From NCBI GenBank assembly GCA_964017045.1, contig OZ024799.1, positions 34,415,736 to 34,479,735 on the forward strand: a DNA stretch of 64,000 nucleotides, written 5' to 3'. Shown here one piece after another: positions 11,872-22,193 of this stretch; position 1 is the first letter of the stretch, and every line of letters begins with the position of its first letter. Both the position numbers and the translations under genes were made by a program. The notes beneath the pieces were generated by a model. It saw only the letters and a program-made list of their open reading frames with translations, made no database searches and was not told where the DNA came from. The stretch is from Omphiscola glabra. Its lineage: Eukaryota > Mollusca > Gastropoda > Lymnaeidae.

Positions 11872-12374
11872 ATCTCTCTATCTCTCTCTATCTATCTCTC
11901 TATCTATCTCTCTGTCTATCTCTCTATCTATCTATCTATCTATCTATATATCTATCTATCTATCTATCCATCTATCCATCTATCCATCTATCCATCTATC
12001 CATCTATCCATCTATCCATCTATCCATATATCCATCTATCCATCCATCTATCTATCTATCTATCTCTCTATCCTGTTATCTCTCCATCTCTCTATCTCTC
12101 TCTATCTATCTCTCTCTATCGATCTATCTATCTATCTTTTTATATATCTATCTATCTATCCATGTATCCATTTATCCATCCATCCATCCGTCCGTCCTTC
12201 CATCCATCCATCCGTCTGTCTATCTTTTTATTAATCTGTAGTTTATCAATCATTCTTTTCCCCCCTCTCTCTCTCTCTATCTCTTTCTTTGTCATATTTT
12301 TTCTATCTTCTTTCTCGCTCTCTTTCTCTCTCTCTCTCTATTTCTCTATTTATATCTCTCTATCTCTCTTTCCA

Positions 12375-12415
<41 letters not shown>

Positions 12416-12417
12416 AC
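11668..12417. repeat. compound pyrimidine microsatellite, TCTA/TC/TA/CATC
   Basis: A 750-bp block starts as (TC)n and (TCTA)n, is interrupted by (TA)n at about 11773-11803, returns to TCTA/TCTC mixtures, becomes (CATCTATC)n around 11965-12050 and ends as (TC)n. The 266-codon frame rich in Ser, Leu, Ile and Tyr is an artefact. Confidence 0.98.
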
Positions 12418-12809
12418 ATTCCTCTCTGCCCCTTTCCCACAACTAACCGCAGTCATCTTTAGATCCAAACTATATCCACCTATTCTCTTCCTTAATCCTC
12501 CTCTTCAAATCACCGCCAAGTCATTGAGGGCACACTGACTCAGTTTTCATTGTTTGTTCTCTTTCTTCTTTTTTACATATTTTTTTAAAAAGCTATTGCT
12601 GGATTAGCTGTCTCGTGGATGATACGTCATATCTGGATATGCTTAGGGCTTAATGGATTGCGTGTCAAAATGCGCGTTGTCCAAAAGAGCGTCCAACTAC
12701 TGTCTGTCATCTGATTGGAAAATTATGTTGGAAAACATCTCTTAGCATTATTGATTAAATGCCAAGCTAATGTTCAGACTAAAAACTGGCAAGATCTTCA
12801 TTTGACAGA
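12418..12809. other. no recognisable feature
   Basis: Unremarkable sequence with a T-rich patch near 12560-12590. Confidence 0.4.
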
Positions 12810-12957
12810 ACCACACCAAGGGACCACACCAAGGAACGACACCAAGGGACCACAATAAGGCACCACACCAAGGCACCTCTCCAAGGCACCACTCCAAGGG
12901 ATCATACCAAGGCACCACACCAAGGGACCACACCGAGGGACCACACCAAGGGACCAC
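12810..12957. repeat. 13-bp minisatellite, about 11 copies
   Basis: The unit is ACCACACCAAGGG with mild variation (CTCTCC, CATACC, CAATAA). Confidence 0.95.
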
Positions 12958-13029
12958 CAACATTGTCGTGCATTAATTGTTTAAGCATGTCATGTTTATC
13001 CCAGGTCATTTTCACTGCCCCACCACTTT

Positions 13030-13075
13030 TGTAAGATAAGATTAGATAAGATTAGATAAGATTCTTTACTGATCC
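13030..13075. repeat. short GATAAGATTA repeat beside a possible retroelement tail
   Basis: Three to four copies of ATTAGATAAG precede TTCTTTACTGATCCAAC. Tails of this type are common at the ends of non-LTR elements and SINEs in invertebrates. The assignment is tentative. Confidence 0.4.
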
Positions 13076-13237
13076 AACTAAATGGAAATGTTGTGTTATT
13101 ACAATCTACAGCACCAAAATATGTATCTATTTTTAAACAAGACAACTTTTTACAATTACAACAATGTAAAGACAAGACATCTAAATTAGATCTCTAGCTT
13201 AGAAATCAACAGGAAATGAACTCCTTTAATGACATAA

Positions 13238-13843
13238 TATTACGGACCGTTATTGATGGAGAATTTAATCTCTTTTGTTTTGTCTAGGGCTCGTTTTAGA
13301 AACAGTCCATAATAAAGGACGATACCAAAGGTTAAAAATAATAGCAAATAAAACGACAATTAAGGCCAGAGCTAATTACAATTAATAACTTTTTAATTTG
13401 TGAACTTCAATTAAATAATAACAGCAAGAGAAAATATGATTAAAATTATAAACTTACAGATTTGCTGGTACCGGTACTGTATATAAAAATACAATGAGCA
13501 CAAAATTGTACGAGGAAATAAAACTCTCTACACACAACAAAGTATAATGACACATAGCATGCCTCGTAATCAATGAAAGGAAAATCTCTCTACCCCTCTC
13601 TATCGGTCAGCCCTTTTTATAGGCAGTTTCAGATGATCATTCTGGAAATGGAACACACAGTCTTACTGCTTCCAACAATTTCTAGATTGTTCTATCATGT
13701 TCCACAGAAACGGATGATAGTAAACAAAAGTATCATCAAAGGGATATTTTTTCTAGCCGCCCCAACACGGGACCGACTTGAAAGAGGTCATGCACGTGGA
13801 AGGCGGGCAAAGTGTGTCTCAAAATACGTCATCCCTTATAACA
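13238..13843 (-). mobile_element. solo LTR, 606 bp, 5-bp target duplication
   Basis: Flanked by perfect CATAA duplications (13233-13237 and 13844-13848). The left end is TATTACGG, where its relative at 57220 has TGTTACG, and the right end is TTATAACA. On the minus strand a TATA box TATAAAAAGG (13613-13622) fits a promoter within the LTR. The sequence is visibly homologous to 57220-57854; both carry CTGGTACCGGTAC and GACGATACCAAA blocks in the same order. The short LTR with TG/CA-type ends suggests a Ty3-like retrotransposon, but no internal region is present. The 91-codon frame inside is not coding. Confidence 0.8.
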
Positions 13844-13848
13844 CATAA

Positions 13849-14576
13849 TGACTTAATTAGTGATCATTTAGCCTTGGCGACCGCCATCTAAAGGGAGCAC
13901 GCTGGTAAATTCGTACTCGCCTACAGCCCTCATACTGGCTTGCAAACCAGTTTTGATAATAATCAACTCTAACACCTATTATAGACTCCAAGCTTCCGTT
14001 TCGCCCGCTCCTTTTTATGAAATACAGATTTAAAGTTCAGGGGGGTCCACGTAAATTTTGTACCACTAGTTCGAGTCGATGATTTAAACCAAAAAAAATC
14101 GTTTCATGAAACTTTAAATTTTGAAATAAAAAATGTTTTGTTTTTCTTTGCTTTTTTTTTCTTCTGTTAAGTTACGGCTTCGCTTCTTTTCATTGTTTTT
14201 CCAATATCCCAAGTCTGACAATAATGGTTTATGTCTCCAGCAGAAGATAAGAGCCCTCCACGACGACTTTGTCACTTTCTCAAGGTCGTGCCAAGAGCAA
14301 ATAGGGCCCGTACGTCTGCGGCAATATTTGCCAAGAGCTCCTTTTACTGTCGGCTGCTAGGATTTCAATCCATTATTGGGAAAATCATTAAACAATATGG
14401 GCTGGAGGCCAGGAGTTTCAACATAGGTTTACGCGTTTGTGTAAAAGGGGGAGGAGTGTAGACATCTAAAAAAGAAGAGGGGTGGGGGATGTGACTAAAT
14501 TGACTTGAGTCCAACTGAAATCAGGTTTACACAGACGAGCTTTACCGTGGGACGTAGAAATCACTTGAGCATTATC
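13849..14576. other. no recognisable feature
   Basis: T-rich in the middle (14100-14160). Overlapping 75- and 76-codon frames at 14133-14461 have no recognisable content. Confidence 0.4.
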
Positions 14577-14973
14577 TATCTCTGTGTGGCCAGGTATCTC
14601 TGTGTTGCCAGGTATCTCGGTGTGGCCAGGTATCTCTGTGTGGCCAGGTATCTTTGTGTGGCCAGGTATCTCTGTGTGGCAGGCATCTCTGTGTGGCAGG
14701 CATCTCTGTGTGGCCAGGTATCTCTGTGTTGCCAGGTATCTCTCTGTTGCCAGGTATCTCGGTGTGGCCAGGTATCTCTGTGTGGCCAGGTATCTCTGTG
14801 TGGCCAGGTATCTCTGTGTGGCAGGCATCTCTGTGTGGCCAGGTATCTCTGTGTGGCCAGATATCTCTGTGTGGCCATGTATCTCTGTGTGGCCAGGTAT
14901 CTCTGTGTGGCCAGGCATCTCTTTGTGGCCAGGTATCTCTGAGTGGCCAGGTATCTCTGTATGGCCATGTATT
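14577..14973. repeat. 18-bp minisatellite, about 22 copies
   Basis: The unit is TCTCTGTGTGGCCAGGTA, with 15-bp copies lacking CCA (GGCAGGCA) interspersed. All three frames are open on both strands. The sequence after the array (GCCCAGTTTCTATTTG) recurs after the related array at 20105. Confidence 0.97.
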
Positions 14974-15543
14974 GCCCAGTTTCTATTTGTCTATGTATAC
15001 GTGCCTGTCTCATCAAGTGTCTCCGTGTGATTATGTGCACGGAAACTATTTAATATGTACACAGACGTTATTTCAGAGGCTAGCTAAAATGAAGATCCAC
15101 CAACCTTTCAGAGATTTCAACCCTACTGTGGGACTATGATGTTTATCGAACAGCAGTGATATATGATTAGTAGAATCCAAAGAAGTTTTCGGTCAAAGAC
15201 CACATCGAAACTGAACTAAATACAATTAGGCAAATATAATATATCATGTCATGCAATGGGTACCACACGCGACAAGAGAAATATTAGTTTTGCATAACAA
15301 TTTGGAGTTTTTCTACTTAAACTTTATAAACCAGTCTTGGTCATTATTGATTTATCGACTTGATTGCGAATATTGGTTTCGTTTGCAGCAGAAAGCAACC
15401 AGTTAATGACGTCTTGTTCCAAAATGGAAATCAAATAGTTGACGCGCTGCTGGGTCTGACATTCGATAAAACTATTTTTTCCCCTCCCTCTGCTCCCCAA
15501 ATTTTGCCAAGCAGATGAAATCAGCCAACACTTGATAGAATGC
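14974..15543. other. conserved array flank, then unremarkable sequence
   Basis: The first roughly 40 bp (GCCCAGTTTCTATTTGTCTA and following) match the right flank of the 20105 array. The rest shows nothing recognisable. Confidence 0.5.
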
Positions 15544-15620
15544 TCAATGCGCTACTAAGTTACACACTTTAATATCAGACTCAATACGTTACTAAGATAC
15601 ACACTTTCATATCAGAATCA
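15544..15620. repeat. 37-bp tandem duplication
   Basis: Two diverged copies, each starting TCAATRCGYTACTAAG and ending TATCAGA. Confidence 0.85.
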
Positions 15621-16083
15621 TTGAAGACTTGTATACCAAGATCGTTTCAGGCATCATTGGATTGAGATTCCTCAATTTGGGGGTAGGGGTAAAGCTAAGT
15701 AACCCCCCCCCCACCCCACCCCAACATTTCTTCCTTGAAAAGTGGTTTAAAAATATTTTTTTCACTTACGGGAAGTGTCGGTCCTAGTTCATAGATGCCC
15801 CTTGTTTAACACTGAATTTAATGACATACATGTAGCCCCCACCCCCTTTGCCAATTTCATAGCCCCCGTTTATAAGGAAACCAGTGCGTTCTCATTTCGT
15901 GTCTTTCGACGGAACGATAACCAGCGATGGGCGTGCAAACATTGGCGTGCAATAATAATATATATATGGTGCTTAGAACTTTAATATCCCCTTTTGATGT
16001 GAAAAAAGAGGTGGGGAGTGGAGAATATGTTGAAAAAAACGCGTCTGGAAGCCACCATGACAAATAGTTTTATGGTTCCATTT
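15621..16083. other. no recognisable feature
   Basis: Contains C-rich tracts near 15700-15725. Frames of 68-69 codons on opposite strands at 15775-16063 are unrecognised. Confidence 0.4.
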
Positions 16084-16262
16084 AAAACTGGGTGTTTTGT
16101 TGTAGTCACGTCAAAACTGGGTGTTTTGTTGTAGTCACGTCAAAACTGGGTGTTTTGTTGTAGTCACGTCAAAACTGGGTGTTTTGTTGTAGTCACGTCA
16201 AAACTGGTTGTTTTGTTGTAGTCACGTCAAAACTGGGTATTTTGTTGCTATCACGTCAAAAT
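16084..16262. repeat. 29-bp minisatellite, 6 copies
   Basis: The unit contains AAAACTGGGTGTTTTGTTGT followed by AGTCACGTC. Copies are almost identical apart from the last one. Confidence 0.96.
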
Positions 16263-16352
16263 GGAAGCGTCCATGAGATGTTTACCACTTACCTTTACAT
16301 CTGCAACCATTACTGCTTCGACACACCGAACAGCATGAAAGGGGACGGAATG

Positions 16353-16449
16353 AGACCATCAACACCAGAGTGGGACTCAGAAAGAGACCGTCAACACCAG
16401 AGTGGGACTCAGAAAGAGACCGTCAACACCAGAGTGGGACTCAGAAGGA
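16353..16449. repeat. 32-bp tandem repeat, 3 copies
   Basis: The unit starts AGACCGTCAACACCAGAGTG and ends GGACTCAGAAAG. Confidence 0.93.
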
Positions 16450-16491
16450 AGCCGCGTGTAACCAACATCAATTATAGTTGGACTTTTTATT

Positions 16492-16579
16492 TTCTTAACT
16501 TGACACATCTCAACTCCTCTGTACTTAACTTGACACATCTCACTCCTCTGTACTTAACTTGATACATCTCCCTCCCCTG
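16492..16579. repeat. about 31-bp tandem repeat, 3 copies
   Basis: Copies of TTAACTTGACACATCTC followed by CTCCTCTGTAC, with small indels. Confidence 0.9.
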
Positions 16580-17204
16580 TATCTGTGAAAGAGACGTTAG
16601 AGAGAGGAGGGCGCGTAACGGGTGGATACCCCCCTGACTCCCACCCCCTTCTGAATGGCTCACCAACAATAAGACGCCATAGAGGCGCCATAACGAGATC
16701 GTCGACGCACATTTCCATATTCGCATACAAGTTCCAAGTCCGGAAGATCAAATGTCGTCCTTATACGTGTCCGAGAGATAGAGATCGCCTGCGCTCAGAG
16801 CTCCTTTGTGTTAACAATCCGATCTTCTACCAGTGGTTCTCACATCACGGAAATTAAGACCGTTCATGTCACCAAAAAAAAGGGGGAATAACAAAAGTGA
16901 TGACGGCTTGTTCCTGATTGGACATCGCCGTGATCATAATTTTTCTTTTTCAGATTTAGCATTTCACGGAATCGTTTACGTCATGTTAATAACAGTGGAT
17001 AACCGTTTCATGGCGCCATGTTCGCGAGTCGGTATCAGACCAGAGCTCACAGTTTTGTTTCCTTCAATATCGGGAACGGGTGTGAAGGGGATTGGCACGC
17101 ATGGCTGCCGTCTTCATACATCACTGACTTTGTGTGACCCACGGTCTCTGTAAGTCAATTCAGTATCTAGGTTGTTGTTGTTTTTTTTTGGAGTTTTGAG
17201 GCGT
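16580..17204. other. no gene; hAT-like fragment possible
   Basis: CCAGTGGTTCTCACATCA near 16830 resembles a hAT terminus but has no partner. A 106-codon frame at 16833-17153 is not recognisable and has no repeats. Confidence 0.35.
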
Positions 17205-17334
17205 GTTTGATGTTGAAGGTCGTTTTGATGTTGAAGGTAGTTTTTGATGTTGAAGGTAGTTTTTGATGTTGAAGGTAGTTTGGTGTTAAAGGTAGTTTTT
17301 GATGTTGAAGGTAGTTTTTGATGTTGAAGGTAGT
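17205..17334. repeat. 19/20-bp minisatellite, left part of a split array
   Basis: The unit is GTAGTTTTTGATGTTGAAG. The array stops at GTAGT (17330-17334) where the LTR starts and resumes with the same unit at 18710. Confidence 0.96.
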
Positions 17335-18709
17335 TGTCGAAAATTCTATTCTTATCTATATATTTCTGGTCCCCAAAATGTCGAACCACGAATAATTACT
17401 TTCAGAACAGGGGATATATATATAGATAAAGGTCCCTAGCGATACGTTGATTAGTATTACTATGACTCTGTCTAGGGAATGATTACTACAATCAACAGTT
17501 ATAACAATAACGTTACTATTACTTAAAAACACCAGTGGTTCAGCCACAAATAATTATTTTAATTATTTAAAATACTAAATACATATAGAAACATACAAAT
17601 AGTAATACTTAATATCGATACAAATACAATGCTTTACTAATACAAGGTTATGATGCTGGACGTTCGGTGGAACGTTCGTCTCGGCTTGCCCTCTCTTGCC
17701 TGTTCTCGTCTGCTATACACACTGCCAGACTCTTACAGCACACAACAAAGCCCTGGAAGGGTCGCCACTGGTCACTCAGCTGTGCAGGGGGGGGGGAGGA
17801 ACTGCTCGCCACGCTCTGCTACCTCTACAACACTTCTGTTGGGGTCGTCTGCTGACCTTATCTCTCTAGTGCGTTACTCGCTCGTTATTATCTTCCTTGT
17901 GCAATTACTGCGTCAGGGTTAAACTGTTAACCGCTGACGTCTTATACAGTACTGAGTTCTAGTCTACTGAGCTCTGCTATGGCATATGCTTCTATAGCCC
18001 TGAGCCTAATCTCATTCAACTGACTGAACTGAGCTAACGTACTAACTGTACTAACTACTAACTACTAACTAACTGGCTGTAAAGAGAATAATAGATACAA
18101 CATAAGCTACATCTAAGAATTACAGTCTTATCACAATATTACTAATCATACATATAACGTAGTATTCTAACAATGACTTGATAACTAACTATAATCCTAA
18201 CATATCCTCTAACAAAATGCTAACATTACAAACATGTGAAACTAACAACAATAATAATGTTACAAACCCTACGACACTTGATTGGACACACTCCAAAAAG
18301 CAAATAGTCATAAGCCAGGCTCAGACTTGTCTGTCAATTACACTACCGTAATTACAGGGACGAGAGAGAGCGACTAACTGACTTACAACTCTATATATAC
18401 TCGGATCGAACTAACGCTGACCTAGTCCAGTTAACGGTGATCTCTGGGTCATACATATGATTAATATATTATATGCTAATTTTTCGTCTGGTCAACCAAT
18501 GGTTCACCAGCTGACCCTAGGTCACAAGCTTGGTCACACGCTGACCATTTTTCTGGTTGACCGGGACTTCCATTGTTTCTGACTATGAGTCATTATTATC
18601 ATCAGTACTGGCCTAATTGAGTCGATCACGTGACAAGCGACTGACAAGTGACCGGTAGGTTGTGTGAGCCAGCGGGTCTCACACAAGTGAGGACCAGCGG
18701 GTCTCAACA
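17335..18709 (-). mobile_element. 1,375-bp LTR-like insertion splitting a minisatellite
   Basis: Begins TGTCGAAAATTC and ends GGTCTCAACA, so it has TG...CA ends. It is flanked by GTAGT on both sides (17330-17334 and 18710-18714), and the same minisatellite continues on each side. On the minus strand a GTATATATAG TATA-like box (18391-18400) fits an LTR promoter. The length suggests a long solo LTR. No protease, RT or integrase signature is present; the 90-codon frame at 17650-17922 is unrecognised. A non-autonomous TRIM-like element is the alternative. Confidence 0.75.
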
Positions 18710-19158
18710 GTAGTTTTGATGTTGAAGGTAGTTTTGATGTTGAAGGTAGTTTTTGATGTTGAAGGTAGTTTTTGATGTTGAAGGTAGTTTTGATGTTGAA
18801 GGTAGTTTTGATGTTGAAGGTAGTTTTTGATGTTGAAGGTAGTTTTTGATGTTGAAGGTAGTTTTTGATGTTGAAGGTAGTTTTGATGTTGAAGGTAGTT
18901 TTGATGTTGAATGTAGTTTTTGATGTTGAAGGTAGTTTTGATGTTGAAGGTAGTTTTGATGTTGAAGGTAGTTTTTGATGTTAAAGGTAGTTTTGATGTT
19001 GAAGGTAGTTTTGATGTTGAAGGTAGTTTTGATGTTGAAGGTAGTTTTGATGTTGAAGGTAGTTTTTGATGTTAAATGTAGTTTTGATGTTGAAGGTAGT
19101 TTTGATGTTGAAGGTAGTTTTGATGTTGAAGGTAGTTTTGATGTTGAAGGTAGTTTTT
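18710..19158. repeat. 19/20-bp minisatellite, right part of a split array
   Basis: About 23 copies of GTAGTTTTGATGTTGAAG with 18- and 19-bp forms intermixed. It continues the array interrupted at 17334. Confidence 0.97.
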
Positions 19159-19234
19159 GAGCTGCACATTAATTCACCTGTGACTTTATCATGTGTGGTC
19201 TCGTTCATTGTGAGCCATATTGCGCCAATGTTAT

Positions 19235-19537
19235 GAGTGACCTGTATGTTCTGAATGACCTGTATGTTGGGAAGAACATTATGTTGTGAATGACCTGCAT
19301 GCTGTGAATGGCCTGTATGCTGTGAATGACCTGTATGTTGGGAATGATATTATGTTGTGAATGACCTGTATTTTGTGAATGACCTGTATGCTGTGAATGA
19401 CCTGTATGTTGTGAATGACCTGTATGTTGTGAATGACCTGTATGTTGTGAATGACCTGTATGTTGTGAATGGCCTGTATGTTGTGAATGACCTGTATGTT
19501 GTGAATGACCTGCATGCTGTGAATGAAGAGTTTTGGA
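19235..19537. repeat. 18-bp minisatellite, about 17 copies
   Basis: The unit is GAATGACCTGTATGTTGT. A longer block (GGGAANNNATTATGTTGT) occurs twice in the left third, 19270 and 19340, indicating a partial higher-order duplication. Confidence 0.96.
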
Positions 19538-19679
19538 CTCTAGACAATACATGAGTTATAAGTTATACATTCAAAACGTCAGTAGTTTAATATTTAGTGT
19601 TTTTCTTATAATTCAACTTTAAAAAAATAATGCACGTGTGTGGGGGTGGGGGAGGGGGGATTTCTGCTTGACATTAATC

Positions 19680-19838
19680 CAGCAGTTCTCAATCCGCGGC
19701 TCTTGATCCCTTTGGGGGTCGAACGACCCTTACACAGGGTCGCATAAGCCCAGGGGAAAACACATATTTATGAAGTAGCAACGAAAATAATTTTATGGTT
19801 GGGGGTCACCACAACATGTGAAACTGTATTAAAGGGTT
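19680..19838 (+). mobile_element. SPIN-like hAT MITE, 3' truncated
   Basis: Begins CAGCAGTTCTCAATCCGCGG, then CCCTTTGGGGGTCGAACGAC, a CACAGGGTCGC block, GAAAACACATATTT, and GGTTGGGGGTCACCACAACA with AACTGTATTAAAGGG. From memory this order and wording match the SPIN family of hAT elements, known for horizontal transfer among tetrapods and reported in a pond snail. The right terminal repeat is missing, and a 46-bp tandem array begins immediately. Related non-SPIN hAT families are possible. Confidence 0.6.
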
Positions 19839-19844
19839 TACAGT

Positions 19845-20025
19845 ATAGCTATAGCTTTGTCCCTGTTAATGGCGGGCAGCTTTCTTTACGGTAGCTATAG
19901 CTTTGTCCCTGTTAATGGCGGGCAGCTTTCTTTACGGTAGCTATAGCTTTGTCTCTGTTAATGTCTGGCAACTATCTTTACAGTAGCTTTAGCGTTGTCT
20001 CTGTTGATGTCTGCCAAGATTTAAG
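19845..20025. repeat. 46-bp minisatellite, about 4 copies
   Basis: Copies start near 19845 and at 19891, 19937 and 19983. Units contain TAGCTATAGCTTTGTCCCTG and end CAGCTTTCTTTACG. It directly abuts the truncated SPIN-like element. Confidence 0.93.
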
Positions 20026-20104
20026 ACAAAGTGTTGAGACTTTTGTTGGTACCTTTGGTGTCTCTCTGGGTAGGAGTTGGTCTTGATAAGCGTGTGTGGA
20101 TTGA

Positions 20105-20273
20105 CCTGTGTCATTAGGCTCTGTGTGGCCATCTATCTCTTTGTGGCCTTTTATCTCTGTGTGGCCATCTATGTCTGTGTGGTCATCTTTCTCTGTATGG
20201 CCATCTTTCTCTGTGTGACCATCTATCTCTGTGTGGCCATCTATCTCTGTGAGGCCATGCGTCGCCCAGTTTC
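20105..20273. repeat. 18-bp minisatellite related to the 14577 array
   Basis: Nine copies of CTCTGTGTGGCCATCTAT. The unit and the right flank (GCCCAGTTTCTATTTGCCTA) both match the array at 14577-14973, so the two are copies of one locus. Confidence 0.95.
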
Positions 20274-20649
20274 TATTTGCCTATATAAGTATGTATGCCA
20301 CATATCTGTTTCCCCAAAAGACATGTGCATGTGTGTCTAACATTATGGGAGGGGCTTAATGCTTCTCCATTTACAAGTAAGGATGAACCAGAAGAGGACA
20401 GCCATTAGCATTATCCTGAGCCCACAGATAAGAGGAGACGATTGATGATTTTAAAAGGGTGGGGTAGGAAGACGTGGGATGTTTAGAGCGAAGTTATCTG
20501 TGATAAACAATGTGGGAGAGAAGGGATGGAAGTGCCTAACAATGCTATACAGGCCTAACGGCCTGGTAAGTCATTGACCTAGAGGAAATTGACTGAAATA
20601 AATGAGAAAGAAAATGATTCAAATGTGTGAGTTTAACCCGAAGCATTCC
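20274..20649. other. no recognisable feature
   Basis: Array flank followed by unremarkable sequence without repeats or coding signal. Confidence 0.4.
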
Positions 20650-21792
20650 GACCCCAGTGATGCCTGTCTCTACCCCAGTGATGCCTGTCTCTGCCCCAGT
20701 GATACCTGTCTACCCACGTGATGCCTGTCTATACCCCAGTGATGCCTGTCTCTACCCCAGTAATGCCTGTCTCTACCCCAGTGATGCCTGTCTCTACACC
20801 CAGTGATGCCTGTCTCTACCCCAGTGAGGCCTGTCTCTACCCCAGTGATGCCTGTCTCTACCCCAGTGATGCCTGTCTCTACCCCAGTGATGCCTGTCTC
20901 TGCCCCAGTGATGCCTGTCTCTACCCCAGTGATGCCTGTCTCTACCCCAGTGATGCCTGTCTCTACCCCAGTGATGCCTGTCTCTACCCCAGTGATGCCT
21001 GTCTCTACCCCAGTGATGCCTGTCTCTACCCCAGTGATGCCTGTCTCTACCCCAGTGAGGCCTGTCTCTACCCCAGTGATGCCTGTCTCTACCCCAGTGA
21101 GGCCTGTCTCTACACCCAGTGATGCCTGTCTCTGCCCCAGTGATGCCTGTCTCTACCCCAGTGATGCCTGTCTCTACCCCAGTGAGGCCTGTCTCTACCC
21201 CAGTGATGCATGTCTCTACCCCAGTGAGGCCTGTCTCTACACCCAGTGATGCCTGTCTCTGCCCCAGTGATGCCTGTCTCTACCCCAGTGATGCCTGTCT
21301 CTGCCCCAGTGATGCCTGTCTCTACCCCAGTGAGGCCTGTCTCTACACCCAGTGATGCCTGTCTCTGCCCCAGTGATGCCTGTCTCTACACCCAGTGATG
21401 CCTGTCTCTGCCCCAGTGATGCCTGTCTCTACCCCAGTGAGGCCTGTCTCTACCCCAGTGATGCATGTCTCTACCCCAGTGAGGCCTGTCTCTACACCCA
21501 GTGATGCCTGTCTCTGCCCCAGTGATGCCTGTCTCTACCCCAGTGATGCCTGTCTCTGCCCCAGTGATGCCTGTCTCTGCCCCAGTGATGCCTGTCTCTG
21601 CCCCAGTGATGCCTGTCTCTACACCCAGTGATGCCTGTCTCTGCCCCAGTGATGCCTGTCTCTACACCCAGTGATGCCTGTCTCTGCCCCAGTGATGCCT
21701 GTCTCTACACCCAGTGATGCCTGTCTCTGCCCCAGTGATGCCTGTCTCTACCCCAGTGATGCCTGTCTCTGCCCCAGTGATGCCTGTCTCTT
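20650..21792. repeat. 21-bp minisatellite, about 54 copies, with higher-order structure
   Basis: The unit is CCCCAGTGATGCCTGTCTC plus TA or TG. A 22-bp variant (ACACCC) shifts the phase. The rare GATGCATGTCTC unit occurs at about 21205 and 21460, exactly 255 bp apart (nine 21-mers plus three 22-mers), evidence of duplication of a 12-unit block. Protein-like frames ending CLYTQ are artefacts of phase shifts. Confidence 0.98.
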
Positions 21793-22185
21793 ATCACCGG
21801 AACACGGTCTGTCACGAAATTCCTTGGATTCTTGAGCTCTTGTTATGTTCATGCTGTCTTAAATCTGAATTTAAACTCCCCCAAAAAATAAAAATTACCA
21901 AACAAGAATAAATGGCAAGATAAACAATTCACCTGTTTTCATAACCCATTCAACTAGACTGATGTGTTCATAAACAATTCACCTGAACTGCTGTGTTCAT
22001 AAATAAAACGAAATTCTATGGGCAGGTGTTGGGTTTATTATCTGCCAACGATCACCACCCTTACCTCACCCTTCCACACAAACCCTAAACACTAGTCTAC
22101 AGTCGCGCGTACACACCCCAACATGCTTTCAAATAATTGAACTCTATAAATAGATACCAGATTCCCGAATGTCTCCATTGCATCA
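21793..22185. other. no recognisable feature
   Basis: Includes a small direct repeat GTTCATAAACAATTCACCTG near 21965 (partial copy about 40 bp upstream). No coding signal was seen. Confidence 0.4.
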
Positions 22186-22193
22186 CTATAAGA

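Noticed and set aside
11646..12446. 266-codon Ser/Leu/Ile/Tyr-rich frame
   Set aside because: It is the translation of a TCTA/TC microsatellite.
13573..13848. 91-codon frame as a gene
   Set aside because: It runs through the solo LTR and past its target duplication.
17650..17922. 90-codon frame as a gene
   Set aside because: It lies inside the LTR-like insertion and shows no recognisable domain; a shifted frame overlaps it.
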